Positions 34,847 to 44,071 are shown, counted from the first letter of the stretch. The stretch is DNA of 57,748 bases from Atopobium sp. UBA1382 (GCA_002305805.1 DBQY01000015.1:152515-210262), one strand, 5' to 3'. Translations and numbers: made by a program. Notes: a model not told the origin generated them from the letters alone.

Positions 34847-37429
34847 CTACTCCCCTGCGGTCAGCAGGCCGCTCGCTCCCGTGCCGGCCGGACCGGAGGG
34901 GGCGGAGCCGAGAAGATCTGGCGACGTCATGGTCTCACGGCGACGCGGCGCGGGAATCTCGCCGGCCGCGTGCTCGAAGACGAGCGCACCGTCCTTCTCG
35001 TCCACGCGAATGATCTCCCCCTTGTGCCAGAGGCCCTGCAGCAGCTCCTCGGAGAGCGGATCCTCGATGAGCGTCTGGATGGCGCGACGCAGCGGGCGCG
35101 CGCCATAGACCGGGTCGGCCCCCTGCTTGGCCACGAGGTCGCGCGCGGCGTCGGTGAGCTCGATGGACATGCCCTCGGCGACGAGGCGGTCGCGCAGGTC
35201 GGCGATCATGAGCTCCACAATGTCGCGCAGCTGCTCGCCGGTGAGCGACTTGAAGACCACGACCTCGTCCACGCGGTTCAAGAACTCGGGACGGAAGTGC
35301 TTCTTGAGCTCGGTCATGACGCGGATCTCGATCTCCTTGTCGGAGAGGCCGCCCGCGCCCTGGGCAGAGAAGCCCATGGTGGTGGTCTGCGCGATGTCGC
35401 GCGCGCCGATGTTGGACGTCATGATGATGACGGTGTTGGAGAAGTCCACGTGGCGGCCCTGGCCGTCGGTCAGGCGGCCCTCCTCCAGGATCTGGAGCAG
35501 GACGTTGAAGACGTCGGGGTGGGCCTTCTCCACCTCGTCGAAGAGGACGACGGAGTAGGGGCGCCGGCGCACGGCCTTGGTGAGCTCGCCGCCCTCGTCG
35601 TAGCCCACGTATCCCGGAGGCGCGCCGACGAGCTTGGAGACGGTGTGCTTCTCCATGAACTCGGACATGTCGAAGGAGATGAGCGCCTCCTCGCTGCCAA
35701 AGAGGAACTCGGCGAGCGACTTGGCGAGCTCGGTCTTGCCCACGCCCGAGGGGCCGAGGAAGATGAACGAGCCGCCGGGACGACGCGGGTCCTTGAGCGG
35801 GCTGCGGCTGCGACGGATGGCCTTGGCAACCTTGCTCACGGCCTCGTCCTGGCCAACGACGCGCTGGTGGAGCACGTCCTCGCAGCGCAGGAGCTTTGAG
35901 GCCTCTGCCTCGGTGAGGTTGGAGACGGGCACGCCGGTCATGGAGGAGACCACGTCGGCGATGTCCTGCTCGTCCACGGTGACCACGTTGGCAGCAAGCT
36001 CCTCGCGCCACGCGGTCTCGAGCTCGTCACGGCGGGCGACGAGCGACTTCTCCTCGTCGCGCAGACGCGCGGCGTCCTCGAACTCCTGGGCCGCCGCGGC
36101 GGCGGACTTCTCCTCGCGCACACGCGCGAGGTCGGCGTCGACCTGAGCGATCTCGGGCGGCAGGGCCATCTTGTGGACGCGCGTGCGGGCACCCGCCTCG
36201 TCGAGCACGTCGATGGCCTTGTCCGGCAGGAAGCGATCCTGCACGTAGCGGCTCGAGAGCGTCACGGCGGCGAGCACGGCAGCATCGGTGTAGCGGACGT
36301 GGTGGTGCCGCTCGTAGCGATCCTTCAGGCCCTCGATGATCTTGATCGTATCCTCGGGAGACGGCTCGCCGATGTTGACCGGCTGGAAGCGACGCTCGAA
36401 GGCGGAGTCCTTCTCGACGTGCTTGCGGAACTCCTCGGCCGTAGTGGCGCCGATGACCTGAATCTCTCCTCGCGAGAGGGGCGGCTTCAGGATGGAGGCC
36501 GCGTCGATCGAGCCCTCGGCCGAGCCCGCGCCGATCACGGTGTGGATCTCGTCGATGAACAGGATGTCTTCGTCGGAGGCCTCGAGCTCGGCGACGACCT
36601 TCTTCATGCGCTCCTCGAACTCGCCGCGGTACTTGGAGCCGGCGACGAGGCTCGCGAGGTCGAGCGTCCAGACCTGCTTGCCGCGCAGGATGTCGGGCAC
36701 GTTGCCCGAGGCGATCAGCTGCGCCAGGCCCTCCACGATGGCGGTCTTGCCCACGCCCGGATCTCCCAGGATGAGCGGGTTGTTCTTCTGCCGGCGCGCA
36801 AGGACCTGCATGACGCGTTCGATCTCTCGGTCGCGACCGATCACGGGGTCGAGCTTGCCGTCCGCGGCGAGCTTGGTGAGGTTGCGGCCGTACTGCTCGA
36901 GCATCGACCCCTCCTCGCCCTGCTGCTGGGGGCCACCGAAGCCGGCCATGCGCACGTCTGCCGTGGCGGTCTCACGCGGCGCGCCCTCGGGGTTCTTGCC
37001 GGCGAGCTCGCTCACGGCGTTGCGCACCGCATCGCCGGAGACGCCCATCTGCCGGAGGGTGTCCATCGCGCGCCCGTTGCCCTCGGCCACGATGCCGAGC
37101 AGCAGGTGCTCGGTCGCAATGTAGGTCTGGCCGTGCGTCATCGTCTCGCGATAGGCGCCCTCGAGGACGCGCTTGGCACGCGGGGTAAACGGGATGTGCC
37201 CTCCAGGGACCGGCTCGTTGTCCTGGTTGGTCAGGCCACGCACGGTAGCGAGCGTCTCGTCATAGGTGACGTCGAGCTTGGCGAGCGCCTGGGCGGCGAC
37301 GCCCTCACCCTCCTTGATGAGCGCGAGCAGCAGGTGCTCGGTGCCCACGTACATCTGGCCGAGGTTGCGCGCCTCGTCCTGGGCGAGGCTCATGACCTTG
37401 CGCGCCTTGTCGGTGAACTTCTCGAACAT
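34847..37429 (-). CDS. clpC: ATP-dependent Clp protease ATPase subunit ClpC
   Basis: 860-residue Hsp100 unfoldase for ClpP. Two N-terminal repeats are followed by two AAA+ modules with Walker [10 protein letters not shown] (about residue 222) and GPSGVGKTE (about 558), and a UVR-type helical middle domain (about 415-470). The LGF/MGF-type ClpP loop is not checked. It is the first gene of the cluster; a TATAAT -10 (37467-37462) lies 33 bases upstream. McsA, McsB and CtsR, its Bacillus partners, are not adjacent. Confidence 0.96.
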   Translation of the reverse strand: MFEKFTDKARKVMSLAQDEARNLGQMYVGTEHLLLALIKEGEGVAAQALAKLDVTYDETLATVRGLTNQDNEPVPGGHIPFTPRAKRVLEGAYRETMTHGQTYIATEHLLLGIVAEGNGRAMDTLRQMGVSGDAVRNAVSELAGKNPEGAPRETATADVRMAGFGGPQQQGEEGSMLEQYGRNLTKLAADGKLDPVIGRDREIERVMQVLARRQKNNPLILGDPGVGKTAIVEGLAQLIASGNVPDILRGKQVWTLDLASLVAGSKYRGEFEERMKKVVAELEASDEDILFIDEIHTVIGAGSAEGSIDAASILKPPLSRGEIQVIGATTAEEFRKHVEKDSAFERRFQPVNIGEPSPEDTIKIIEGLKDRYERHHHVRYTDAAVLAAVTLSSRYVQDRFLPDKAIDVLDEAGARTRVHKMALPPEIAQVDADLARVREEKSAAAAAQEFEDAARLRDEEKSLVARRDELETAWREELAANVVTVDEQDIADVVSSMTGVPVSNLTEAEASKLLRCEDVLHQRVVGQDEAVSKVAKAIRRSRSPLKDPRRPGGSFIFLGPSGVGKTELAKSLAEFLFGSEEALISFDMSEFMEKHTVSKLVGAPPGYVGYDEGGELTKAVRRRPYSVVLFDEVEKAHPDVFNVLLQILEEGRLTDGQGRHVDFSNTVIIMTSNIGARDIAQTTTMGFSAQGAGGLSDKEIEIRVMTELKKHFRPEFLNRVDEVVVFKSLTGEQLRDIVELMIADLRDRLVAEGMSIELTDAARDLVAKQGADPVYGARPLRRAIQTLIEDPLSEELLQGLWHKGEIIRVDEKDGALVFEHAAGEIPAPRRRETMTSPDLLGSAPSGPAGTGASGLLTAGE

Positions 37430-37461
37430 CTAGGGGCAGTCCTTTCAAAGGTGGTTTCGCA

Positions 37462-37467
37462 ATTATA
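37462..37467 (-). promoter_or_regulatory. clpC -10 element
   Basis: Consensus TATAAT on the minus strand, with no recognisable TTGACA at 16-18 bases. No CIRCE or CtsR direct repeat is visible near it, so heat control, if any, must use another site. Confidence 0.6.
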
Positions 37468-37545
37468 GTTTGTACCCTCACCAGCTCAGGCGCAAACCCA
37501 TACGCGACGCCGCGTTCTTCTCGCCGCTCTTTTGTCCTCAATCAT

Positions 37546-37611
37546 AGACTGTCGCCTTTTGCGGCTTACGGGCGCGCAATTCACGTTGCAAGCAGTAAAA
37601 AGCGACAGTCT
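37546..37611. repeat. AGACTGTCG-family hairpin, copy 4
   Basis: Arms AGACTGTCGC and GCGACAGTCT with GCGGCTTACGGG inside; outer flanks GTTCTTCTCGCC (37514) and GGGCGAGAAGGAC (37619) also pair. It lies between clpC and the 3' end of lysS. Confidence 0.85.
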
Positions 37612-37643
37612 GCAGGGGGGCGAGAAGGACGGCGCAAGACAGA

Positions 37644-37677
37644 GCGGCGGCCGACACGTGGGGGTGTCGGCCGCCGC
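37644..37677 (-). terminator. Probable lysS terminator
   Basis: A 14-base GC stem (GCGGCGGCCGACAC/GTGTCGGCCGCCGC) 32 bases past the lysS stop. The following sequence TCTGTCTT is a weak U-tract. Confidence 0.6.
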
Positions 37678-37708
37678 AGCAAATACGGAGGTACTCTGGG
37701 GTCGCGCG

Positions 37709-39916
37709 CTACTTCCCAAACGTGTCGCGGTCGGGGGCGATGGCCTTCATCGCGTCGATCGTGCGCGAGAAGAGCTCGTCGAGCTCCCATCCGCAGAGCT
37801 CGGCGCCCTTGCGGATGACGTCGCGGTTGCAGCCGGCGGCGAAGCGCTTGTCCTTGAACTTCTTCTTGAGCGACTTCACCTCGAAGTCCATGACGGACTT
37901 GCTCGGGCGCATGATCACGGCCGCGCCGATAAGGCCCGTGAGCTCGTCCACGGCAAAGAGGACCTTCTCCATGGGCAGCTCGGGCGCGAGCAGGTCGGGG
38001 TTGTTGTCGGAGTTGTGCGACTGGACGGCACGCACGAGCTCCTCGGAGGCACCAGCCGCGCGCAGCAGCTCAGCGGCGTAGACCGTGTGGTTTGCCGGGT
38101 CGTCGGCGTGCTCCTCCCAGTCAAGGTCGTGCAGGATGCCCACGACCTCCCAGAAGTCGACGTTCTCCGGGTCCATCTCGAGCGCGAACTGGCGCATCAC
38201 GCCGCCCACGGTCTCGCCGTGCTCGATGTGGAACTCCTCGTGGTTGTGCTCGGCGAGAAGGGCGAGCGCGACGTCGCGGTCGATCCCGGCGACGAGCGCC
38301 GCGGGGGCCTCGGCCGCCGCGGCCGTGACCTTCTCGGAGTCCTCGGCGATCGCGTCCACGGAGGCCGCAGCGTTGTCCGTCACGGCACCTGCGACCTGGG
38401 TCTCGATGTCCGCCCTGGTGATGGTCTCCGGCTTCATGGCCGGGAAGAGCAGAACGTCGCGGATTGCAGGCTGATCGCAGAAGAGCATGATCATGCGATC
38501 GATGCCGTAGCCGATGCCGCCCGCCGGCGGCATGCCGTACTCGAGGGCGCGCACGTAGTCGAAGTCGTAGCCCATGGCCTCGTCGTCGCCCATGCCCTTG
38601 GCGGCTACCTGCTCGGCAAAGCGGCCGGCCTGGTCCACGGGGTCGTTGAGCTCGGAGAAGGCGTTGGCGTACTCGTGGCCGGCGATGACCAGCTCAAAGC
38701 GGTCGGTGAGGCGCGGGTCCTCGGCCTTGCGCTTGGAGAGCGGGGAGACCTCCTCCGGGTAGTCGCACACGAAGGTGGGGTTGACGATGGTCTTCTCGCC
38801 CAGCTCGTCGTAGAGCTCGAAGAGGAGCTTGCCGGCGCCCCAGTTGGGCTGCGGCTCGATGCCGTGCTTCTCGCAGAGCTCGCGCAGGTGCTCGATGGGG
38901 GTGTCCATCGTGAGCTCCTCGCCCACGCACTCGGAGGCGATCTCGGAGAGCGGGCGGCTCGCCCAGGTGCCGGACATGTCGATCTCCTGACCCTGGAAGG
39001 CGATGACCTCGTGGCCCTCCTCGCAGCCGCAGACCTCGCGCGCGATGGCCTTGAAGAGGCCCTCAGAGAGGCGCTTCATGCCCTCGAGGTCGGAGTAGGC
39101 GCAGTAGGCCTCCATCGAGGTGAACTCGGGGTTGTGCGTGAGGTCCATGCCCTCGTTGCGGAACTGGCGGCCGATCTCGAAGACGCGCTCCATGCCGCCC
39201 ACGATGAGGCGCTTGAGCGGCAGCTCGGTGGCGATGCGCAGGTAGAAGTCGCGGTCGAGCGCGTTGAAGTGCGTCACGAAGGGACGCGCGTTGGCGCCGC
39301 CGAGGATGGCGTGCATCATCGGCGTCTCGACCTCCATGTAGCCCTCGGCCTCCATGTAGCGGCGGATGAGGGAGATGATCTGGCTGCGCTTGCGGAAGAC
39401 GTCGCGGACCTCGGGGTTCATGATGAGGTCGACGTAGCGCTGGCGGTAGCGGACCTCGCGGTCGGTGAGGCCGTGGAACTTCTCCGGCAGCGGGCGCAGG
39501 GACTTGGAGAGCACCGTGAGCCGCGTCGGTGAGACGGAGAGCTGGCCGCGGCGGGTGCGCAGCACTGTGCCCGTGGCACCCAGGATGTCACCCAGGTCGA
39601 GGTTGGCAAGAAGCGCCCAGCCCTCGTCGCCGAGCACGTCGTGGCGGCAGAAGAGCTGGATGGAGCCCGTCACGTCCTCGAGCACGATGAAGGCGGCCTT
39701 GCCCTGCTTGCGGAGCGCCCGGATGCGGCCGGCGACGCTCACCACGTCCTCGGTATCCTCGCCGTCCGCAAGGCTCGCGTAGCGCTCCTCGAGCTCGGCG
39801 GCGTGAGCCGTGACCTCGGAGGCAATGGGGTACGGGTTCACGCCCGCGTCGATCAGGGCCTGGCGGCGTGCGCGGCGCATGCTCCGCTCGTCGGTGGTGG
39901 TGGCGTTCTCGGCCAT
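37709..39916 (-). CDS. lysS: Lysyl-tRNA synthetase fused to an HD-domain protein
   Basis: 735 residues. Residues 1 to about 497 are a complete class II LysRS: OB-fold anticodon domain, motif 2 (FRNEGMDLTHNPEF) and motif 3 (GGIGYGIDRMIMLF), ending DVLLFPAMKPE. A 46-residue Ala/Glu-rich linker leads to an HD domain (about 544-735) with H566, the HD pair H596-D597 in GILHDLDW, and D657 in FAVDELTG. Stand-alone HDIG proteins with the RPSKSVMDFEVKSLKKKFKDK segment occur in Firmicutes. The start ATG at 39916 is chosen over an earlier in-frame start because it fits the LysRS N-terminus and has GAAAGGAA upstream. Confidence 0.94.
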   Translation of the reverse strand: MAENATTTDERSMRRARRQALIDAGVNPYPIASEVTAHAAELEERYASLADGEDTEDVVSVAGRIRALRKQGKAAFIVLEDVTGSIQLFCRHDVLGDEGWALLANLDLGDILGATGTVLRTRRGQLSVSPTRLTVLSKSLRPLPEKFHGLTDREVRYRQRYVDLIMNPEVRDVFRKRSQIISLIRRYMEAEGYMEVETPMMHAILGGANARPFVTHFNALDRDFYLRIATELPLKRLIVGGMERVFEIGRQFRNEGMDLTHNPEFTSMEAYCAYSDLEGMKRLSEGLFKAIAREVCGCEEGHEVIAFQGQEIDMSGTWASRPLSEIASECVGEELTMDTPIEHLRELCEKHGIEPQPNWGAGKLLFELYDELGEKTIVNPTFVCDYPEEVSPLSKRKAEDPRLTDRFELVIAGHEYANAFSELNDPVDQAGRFAEQVAAKGMGDDEAMGYDFDYVRALEYGMPPAGGIGYGIDRMIMLFCDQPAIRDVLLFPAMKPETITRADIETQVAGAVTDNAAASVDAIAEDSEKVTAAAAEAPAALVAGIDRDVALALLAEHNHEEFHIEHGETVGGVMRQFALEMDPENVDFWEVVGILHDLDWEEHADDPANHTVYAAELLRAAGASEELVRAVQSHNSDNNPDLLAPELPMEKVLFAVDELTGLIGAAVIMRPSKSVMDFEVKSLKKKFKDKRFAAGCNRDVIRKGAELCGWELDELFSRTIDAMKAIAPDRDTFGK

Positions 39917-39934
39917 GGGGTTCCTTTCAGATAA

Positions 39935-39971
39935 GGCGCCCCGCACCTGCTTGCCGCAGACACGGGGCGCC
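39935..39971 (-). terminator. greA-lysS intergenic hairpin
   Basis: A 9-base GC stem (GGCGCCCCG/CGGGGCGCC) with a 19-base loop, followed by TTATCT on the minus strand. It could be a partial terminator or attenuator between greA and lysS. Confidence 0.5.
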
Positions 39972-39996
39972 ACGCTTGCTTGGGTGAGGAAGTAGC

Positions 39997-40473
39997 CTAG
40001 CGGGAAATCCCCGTGATGGTGTACTTCCGCGTCTTGCCGGACGGCGCGACAACCTCGATCTTGTCGCCCTTCTCGTGACCCACGAGGGCCTTGCCCACGG
40101 GGGACTCGACGGAGATGCGGTGCTCGAGCGAGTTGGTCTCGGTGGTGCCCACGATGCTGAACGTGGACTTCTTGCCCTTCTCGTCCGCGAGCTCGACGGT
40201 GGTGCCGATGGAGACGGTCAGCGTGTGGCCGCTGTCCTCGACGACCGTTGCCACGGAGAGAATCTGGCGAATCTCGTTGATGCGGGACTCGTTCTTGGAC
40301 TGCTCCTCCTTGGCGGCGTCGTACTCGGAGTTCTCCGAGAGGTCGCCGAAGCCGCGGGCCTCCTTGATGCGCTCGACGATCTCGTCGTGCTTCTCGCCCT
40401 CGCGGTACGCAAGCTCGTCGATGAGCTTCTGGCGGCCCTCGGCGGTGAGCTCGATCTTCTTGGCGTTATCCAT
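39997..40473 (-). CDS. greA: Transcription elongation factor GreA
   Basis: 158-residue factor that stimulates RNA polymerase transcript cleavage in backtracked complexes. The coiled-coil N-terminal domain (about 1-78, with acidic tip residues in GDLSENSEYDAAKEEQ) is followed by the FKBP-like C-terminal domain (SPVGKALVGHEKGDKI). It is adjacent to lysS, as in many Firmicutes and actinobacteria. Confidence 0.96.
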   Translation of the reverse strand: MDNAKKIELTAEGRQKLIDELAYREGEKHDEIVERIKEARGFGDLSENSEYDAAKEEQSKNESRINEIRQILSVATVVEDSGHTLTVSIGTTVELADEKGKKSTFSIVGTTETNSLEHRISVESPVGKALVGHEKGDKIEVVAPSGKTRKYTITGISR

Positions 40474-40503
40474 GTGCGCGCTCCTTCTGCCTACCGGTTG
40501 CCG

Positions 40504-40827
40504 CTAGTTGAGCTTGGCGCCGCACTTGGAGCAGAAGCCAGCGTCGGCGGCGTTCTTGGCACCGCACTTGGAGCAGAAGACGTCCTCCTCGACGTCCTCG
40601 GGGGCGTCGGCGTCATCCTCGTCCTCGACGACCTCGACGTCGTGGGACTCGATGGGGGAGTCGGCCTCGTCGGCCTTGTCCTCGGAGCCCTCCTCCATGC
40701 CCTCGCGGACGTTCTTCACGGTCTTGCCCAGGGCGGAACCGATTTTGGGCAGGTTCTTGGGCCCAAAGATGACGAGCACGACGACGACGATGAGAAGCAG
40801 CTCAAAGGGGCCCATACCAAAAATCAT
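40504..40827 (-). CDS. tatA: TatA-like protein with C-terminal zinc ribbon
   Basis: 107 residues. An N-terminal hydrophobic helix (about 8-21) and the TatA hallmark FGPKNLPKIGSALGK are followed by an acidic stretch (about 45-82) and a double CxxC ribbon, C85/C88 and C99/C102 (FCSKCGAK twice). The first part is standard for TatA/E pore subunits of the twin-arginine pathway; the zinc ribbon is not. No tatC is in the window. It is the first gene of a tatA-greA-lysS transcript. Confidence 0.85.
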   Translation of the reverse strand: MIFGMGPFELLLIVVVVLVIFGPKNLPKIGSALGKTVKNVREGMEEGSEDKADEADSPIESHDVEVVEDEDDADAPEDVEEDVFCSKCGAKNAADAGFCSKCGAKLN

Positions 40828-40887
40828 GTGAAGTGTCCTTCCGATGCGATGTCACAGACGGGCGCTAGGCCCAATACAGCATCAGCT

Positions 40888-40917
40888 AGTATAGCCGAGG
40901 TTACGTGCTACTCACAA
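40888..40917 (-). promoter_or_regulatory. tatA-greA-lysS promoter
   Basis: Minus-strand -35 TTGTGA (40917-40912), an 18-base spacer and -10 TATACT (40893-40888). The -10 is embedded in the recurrent GCTATACT string. Confidence 0.65.
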
Positions 40918-40927
40918 TCTCTAAAAC

Positions 40928-40951
40928 GCGAGAAGCCCGGGTTTCTCGCGC
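40928..40951. repeat. CGAGAAG/CTTCTCG-type dyad ahead of the spermidine-synthase-like gene
   Basis: CGCGAGAAGCCCGGGTTTCTCGCG is an imperfect palindrome ending 17 bases before the TTG start. It may overlap the 5' leader of that gene. Confidence 0.6.
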
Positions 40952-40968
40952 GTCTTTTGGGAGGGCCC

Positions 40969-41817
40969 TTGAGAGAGATCCTGATCGCCCTGGCGGTTCT
41001 GACGGTCGCGTGCACGGCGTTTCTCGCCGCGATGCCATGGCTCCTGCGCAAGCGCAACGTGGAGATGCGTCGGACCAAGTTCGGCGTGACGCTGGTCTTT
41101 GACGCGGAGAACGCCGACGGCACGCCCGTGCGCCTGATCAACGTCAACGGTACCTTCCAGAGCGGCTGCTACGTACCCGAGGACCTGCGCTTCCAGCTGG
41201 CCTGCGAATACCACCGCGAGATGGCCCGCGTGATTGAGAGCCTGGTCGCCAAGCGCGGGCGCACGGCCGAAAGCCCGCTGCGCGTGCTGGTCATGGGCGG
41301 GGGAGGCTACTCGCTGCCCAAGTACCTGGCGGCGTACGTGCCGGAGGCCCGCGTGGACGTGGTGGAGATCGACCCCGCGATGACCGGGCTGGCGCGCGAG
41401 TTCTTCTTCCTCGACGAGTGCCTGGAGAAGACGGGCGCCGAGAAGGACGGGCGGCTTCGCCTGGTGAACGATGACGCGTGGGCGTTCATGCGCGGCGTGA
41501 CCGAGCCCTACGACGTGATCGTGAACGACGCCTTCTCTGGCAACCGGCCGCTCGGGCCGCTGACGAGCGCCGAGGGGGCGCGCGTGGTCCGCGAGCACCT
41601 AGCCGAGGACGGCGTCTACCTGGCCAACGTGCGCTGCGCCTGCGAGGGACGCCGGGCGCGCGCTTTGGACGAGGTCATAGACGCGTTTGGGCGCGAGTTC
41701 GCACACGTGGGCTACGTGCCCGAGTGGCCCGAGGAGCCTGCCAAGCCCGGCAACAACGCACTGGTGGCGACGAGCGCCCAGGGCGTCATGCCCCGCGCCG
41801 CACGCGTGGTGCGGTAA
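40969..41817 (+). CDS. Spermidine synthase-like methyltransferase-fold protein, TTG start
   Basis: 282 residues. The TTG at 40969 has GGGAGGG upstream and places one transmembrane helix (about 4-24) at the N-terminus; the open frame extends further upstream without a ribosome site. The nucleotide-binding motif VLVMGGGGYSLPKYLAAY and the acidic VVEIDP (end of strand 2) match the spermine/spermidine synthase superfamily. NDAFSGNRP is the expected catalytic-loop region. Membrane-anchored members of this group have no assigned substrate; polyamine synthesis is not proven. Confidence 0.8.
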   Translation: MREILIALAVLTVACTAFLAAMPWLLRKRNVEMRRTKFGVTLVFDAENADGTPVRLINVNGTFQSGCYVPEDLRFQLACEYHREMARVIESLVAKRGRTAESPLRVLVMGGGGYSLPKYLAAYVPEARVDVVEIDPAMTGLAREFFFLDECLEKTGAEKDGRLRLVNDDAWAFMRGVTEPYDVIVNDAFSGNRPLGPLTSAEGARVVREHLAEDGVYLANVRCACEGRRARALDEVIDAFGREFAHVGYVPEWPEEPAKPGNNALVATSAQGVMPRAARVVR

Positions 41818-41888
41818 CGAGCGGACGTTCTTCTCGGCCGCCGCTGTCGCCCCCCGGCCCTCATCCTCCCCTATAAGAAGGCTCGGGA

Positions 41889-41922
41889 AACGGCCCTCCC
41901 GGCAACACGGGGCGGCCGTTTT
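41889..41922. terminator. Bidirectional terminator between convergent genes
   Basis: AAACGGCC...GGCCGTTTTTA serves the plus-strand gene with a TTTTT tract; the AAA on the other side gives a short U-tract to the minus-strand HAD gene. Outside it, GTTCTTCTCG at 41827 and CGAGAAGAAC at 41949 form an outer complementary pair about 120 bases apart. Confidence 0.8.
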
Positions 41923-41961
41923 TACAAAACCATGGACTTGCGGGCGCGGGCGAGAAGAACC

Positions 41962-42810
41962 TCAGCGCAGCGGGCCCTCGCGACGGACGGTGCGCACGAT
42001 GTGGCGCGGCACCGCGTGCAGGGCACAGCTGCCGATCACGTTGCCGGCGGCGCGCTTTGCCGCGTCGCTGCCGTTGCTCGTAGCGTAGGCGTGGTCAAAG
42101 CGCTCGAGCATGGCCAGGTCGTTGCCGCCGTCGCCGTAGACCGCGACCTCGTCCTCGCTCAGCCCGAGCTCGCCGGCGAGCCACGCCACGGCCTCGCCCT
42201 TGTTCACGCGCGCGTCCGTAAGCTCGAAGAGGTCCCCGTCAAATGAGGCGTTGACCAGCACGTCCGATCGCTCGGCGACAAACGCCTCCATCTCGCGGCG
42301 CATCCCCGGGTCGGGCACGCGAAAGTTCAGCTTGCAGATGTCCTGCGCGAGCACGTCGGCGTTACCGCAGTCAAAGCGCTCCTCGTCCGTCCGAACGGCG
42401 CGGCTCATGCGGTAGCGCAGGATGACGCCCGCGAGCCCACGCGGCATCAGGTAGCCCGATGCATGCTGCTCGCGCGTGCCGCGCACATAGGTGTGGTCGC
42501 GCCCCACGCAGTTGAAACAGACCGCAGGAAAACCCGTCAGCAGCTCCTCGATGACGGCGGGGTCGATCGTCACATGGCGCAGCACCTCGCCGCCACGCCC
42601 CACAACGTGCGCGCCGTTGGCGCCGACGGACTCGATGGGCAAGTCGCCGAAGCCCAGCTCCGCGGTCCGACGGACGCACCGGCCGGAGGCGAGCGCGACA
42701 TGGCGCCCCGCCTCAATCGTACGTCGCAGCCGCCGGAGGATACCTCCGTCGGTCTCGTGGAGGATGTTGAAGAGCGTGCCGTCAAGGTCACTCGCAAAGA
42801 GCTTGATCAA
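41962..42810 (-). CDS. Cof-type HAD-IIB phosphatase
   Basis: About 282 residues. Motif I is FASDLDGTLF (D8 and D10), and motif IV is VYGDGGNDLAML; the cap is of the C2b type. This family dephosphorylates small sugar or nucleotide phosphates; the substrate is not predictable. The start is uncertain: TTG at 42810 begins the conserved region but has a poor ribosome site, while GTG at 42837 lies about 6 bases after a TATACT -10 and could be translated from a leaderless transcript. It is divergent from glycerate kinase. Confidence 0.88.
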   Translation of the reverse strand: MIKLFASDLDGTLFNILHETDGGILRRLRRTIEAGRHVALASGRCVRRTAELGFGDLPIESVGANGAHVVGRGGEVLRHVTIDPAVIEELLTGFPAVCFNCVGRDHTYVRGTREQHASGYLMPRGLAGVILRYRMSRAVRTDEERFDCGNADVLAQDICKLNFRVPDPGMRREMEAFVAERSDVLVNASFDGDLFELTDARVNKGEAVAWLAGELGLSEDEVAVYGDGGNDLAMLERFDHAYATSNGSDAAKRAAGNVIGSCALHAVPRHIVRTVRREGPLR

Positions 42811-42842
42811 GGTCCGTCCGTTCCGTCGCAATCTCACGCGAA

Positions 42843-42869
42843 CAGTATAGGACGCGCCGGCCCTACAAT
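42843..42869. promoter_or_regulatory. Divergent -10 elements for HAD gene and glycerate kinase
   Basis: TATACT on the minus strand (near 42848-42843) and TACAAT on the plus strand (42864-42869) lie back to back in the about 90-base divergent region. Neither has a convincing -35. Confidence 0.5.
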
Positions 42870-42898
42870 GATCAGGGAGGCGTACGAAAGGGGCTGGC

Positions 42899-44044
42899 AT
42901 GGAGCGCGCGCCGAGGTTCGTCTTCGCGTCCGACTCGCTCAAGGGAACGCTGTCGTCGGCGGACGCCGCGCGCCTGCTCGGAGGCGCAGCCGAGCGACAC
43001 TTTCCCGGATGCTCGTGGGTTGCTGTCCCGATGGCGGACGGCGGCGAGGGCACAGTGGACGCGCTGCTCGCGGCATGCGGTGGCGAGAAGATCCGCGCCG
43101 TCGTGGAGGACCCGCTGAGCCGCCCGGTCGAGGCATCCTACGCGATGCTCCCCGGAGGGCGCGCGGTCATCGAGATGGCGGCAGCCTCGGGGCTGACGCT
43201 GCTCGCTCCCGGGGAGCACGATCCGCGTTTGACGAGCACCTACGGCACCGGACAGCTCGTGCTGGACGCGCTCGAGCGCGGCGCGCGCGATGTGACCGTG
43301 GCGCTCGGTGGCAGCGCCACCAACGACGGAGGCATGGGCCTCGTCCGCGCGCTCGGGGCGCGCCCACTGGACGCCGAAGGCATCGAACTTGCCGGCACCG
43401 GAGCCGACCTGGGGCGCGTCGCGCGTGTCGAGCCCTCCGGGCTGAGCCCGCTTGTCGCCGGGGCAAGCTTCCACACGATGTGCGACGTGGACAACCCGCT
43501 CGTGGGACCCGAGGGCGCGAGCCTCGTCTTTGGCCCGCAGAAGGGCGCCTCGCCCGAGATTGCCCGCGAGCTCGACGACGGGATGCGGAACTGGGCCCAC
43601 GTGCTCGAGGAGACGTTCGACCGGAGCTTCAACGTGCCCGGCGCGGGCGCGGCCGGCGGGCTCGGCGCGGCCTGCCTCGCGTTTCTCGGCGCCGAGCCGG
43701 TCAGCGGCATAGCGCGCGTGCTGGACCTCGTGGGCTTTGACGCCCTTCTCTCCGAGGCGGACCTCTGCGTCACGGGCGAGGGGCACGCGGACGCGCAGAC
43801 CGCACACGGCAAGGTAGTCTCCGGTGTCGCGGCGGCATGCGCGCGAGCGGGCGTCCCCTGCGTAGCGGTGGTCGGTGGCATGAGCGCGGGCGCCGCGGCC
43901 ATGCCCGGCGTGGCCGCAATGCTGCCCGCGACGATCGACGCGATGCCGCTCGAGGAGACCCTCGCGCGCGCCGAGGAGCTCTACGCGCTCGCAGCCGAGA
44001 GGCTCTTCTCGCTGCTCGAGCTCGGAGCGATGCTCGTGGACTAG
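42899..44044 (+). CDS. glxK: Glycerate kinase
   Basis: 381-residue glycerate kinase type II (GlxK/GarK family), which phosphorylates D-glycerate to 2- or 3-phosphoglycerate. It begins with the FASDSLKGTLSS motif, followed by MADGGEGTVDAL, GSATNDGGMG and CVTGEGHADAQTAHGK. The ATG at 42899 has GAAAGGGG upstream. No other glycerate or allantoin genes are nearby. Confidence 0.93.
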   Translation: MERAPRFVFASDSLKGTLSSADAARLLGGAAERHFPGCSWVAVPMADGGEGTVDALLAACGGEKIRAVVEDPLSRPVEASYAMLPGGRAVIEMAAASGLTLLAPGEHDPRLTSTYGTGQLVLDALERGARDVTVALGGSATNDGGMGLVRALGARPLDAEGIELAGTGADLGRVARVEPSGLSPLVAGASFHTMCDVDNPLVGPEGASLVFGPQKGASPEIARELDDGMRNWAHVLEETFDRSFNVPGAGAAGGLGAACLAFLGAEPVSGIARVLDLVGFDALLSEADLCVTGEGHADAQTAHGKVVSGVAAACARAGVPCVAVVGGMSAGAAAMPGVAAMLPATIDAMPLEETLARAEELYALAAERLFSLLELGAMLVD

Positions 44045-44071
44045 GTGCAGGCCATCGGACGCGACGCAAAA

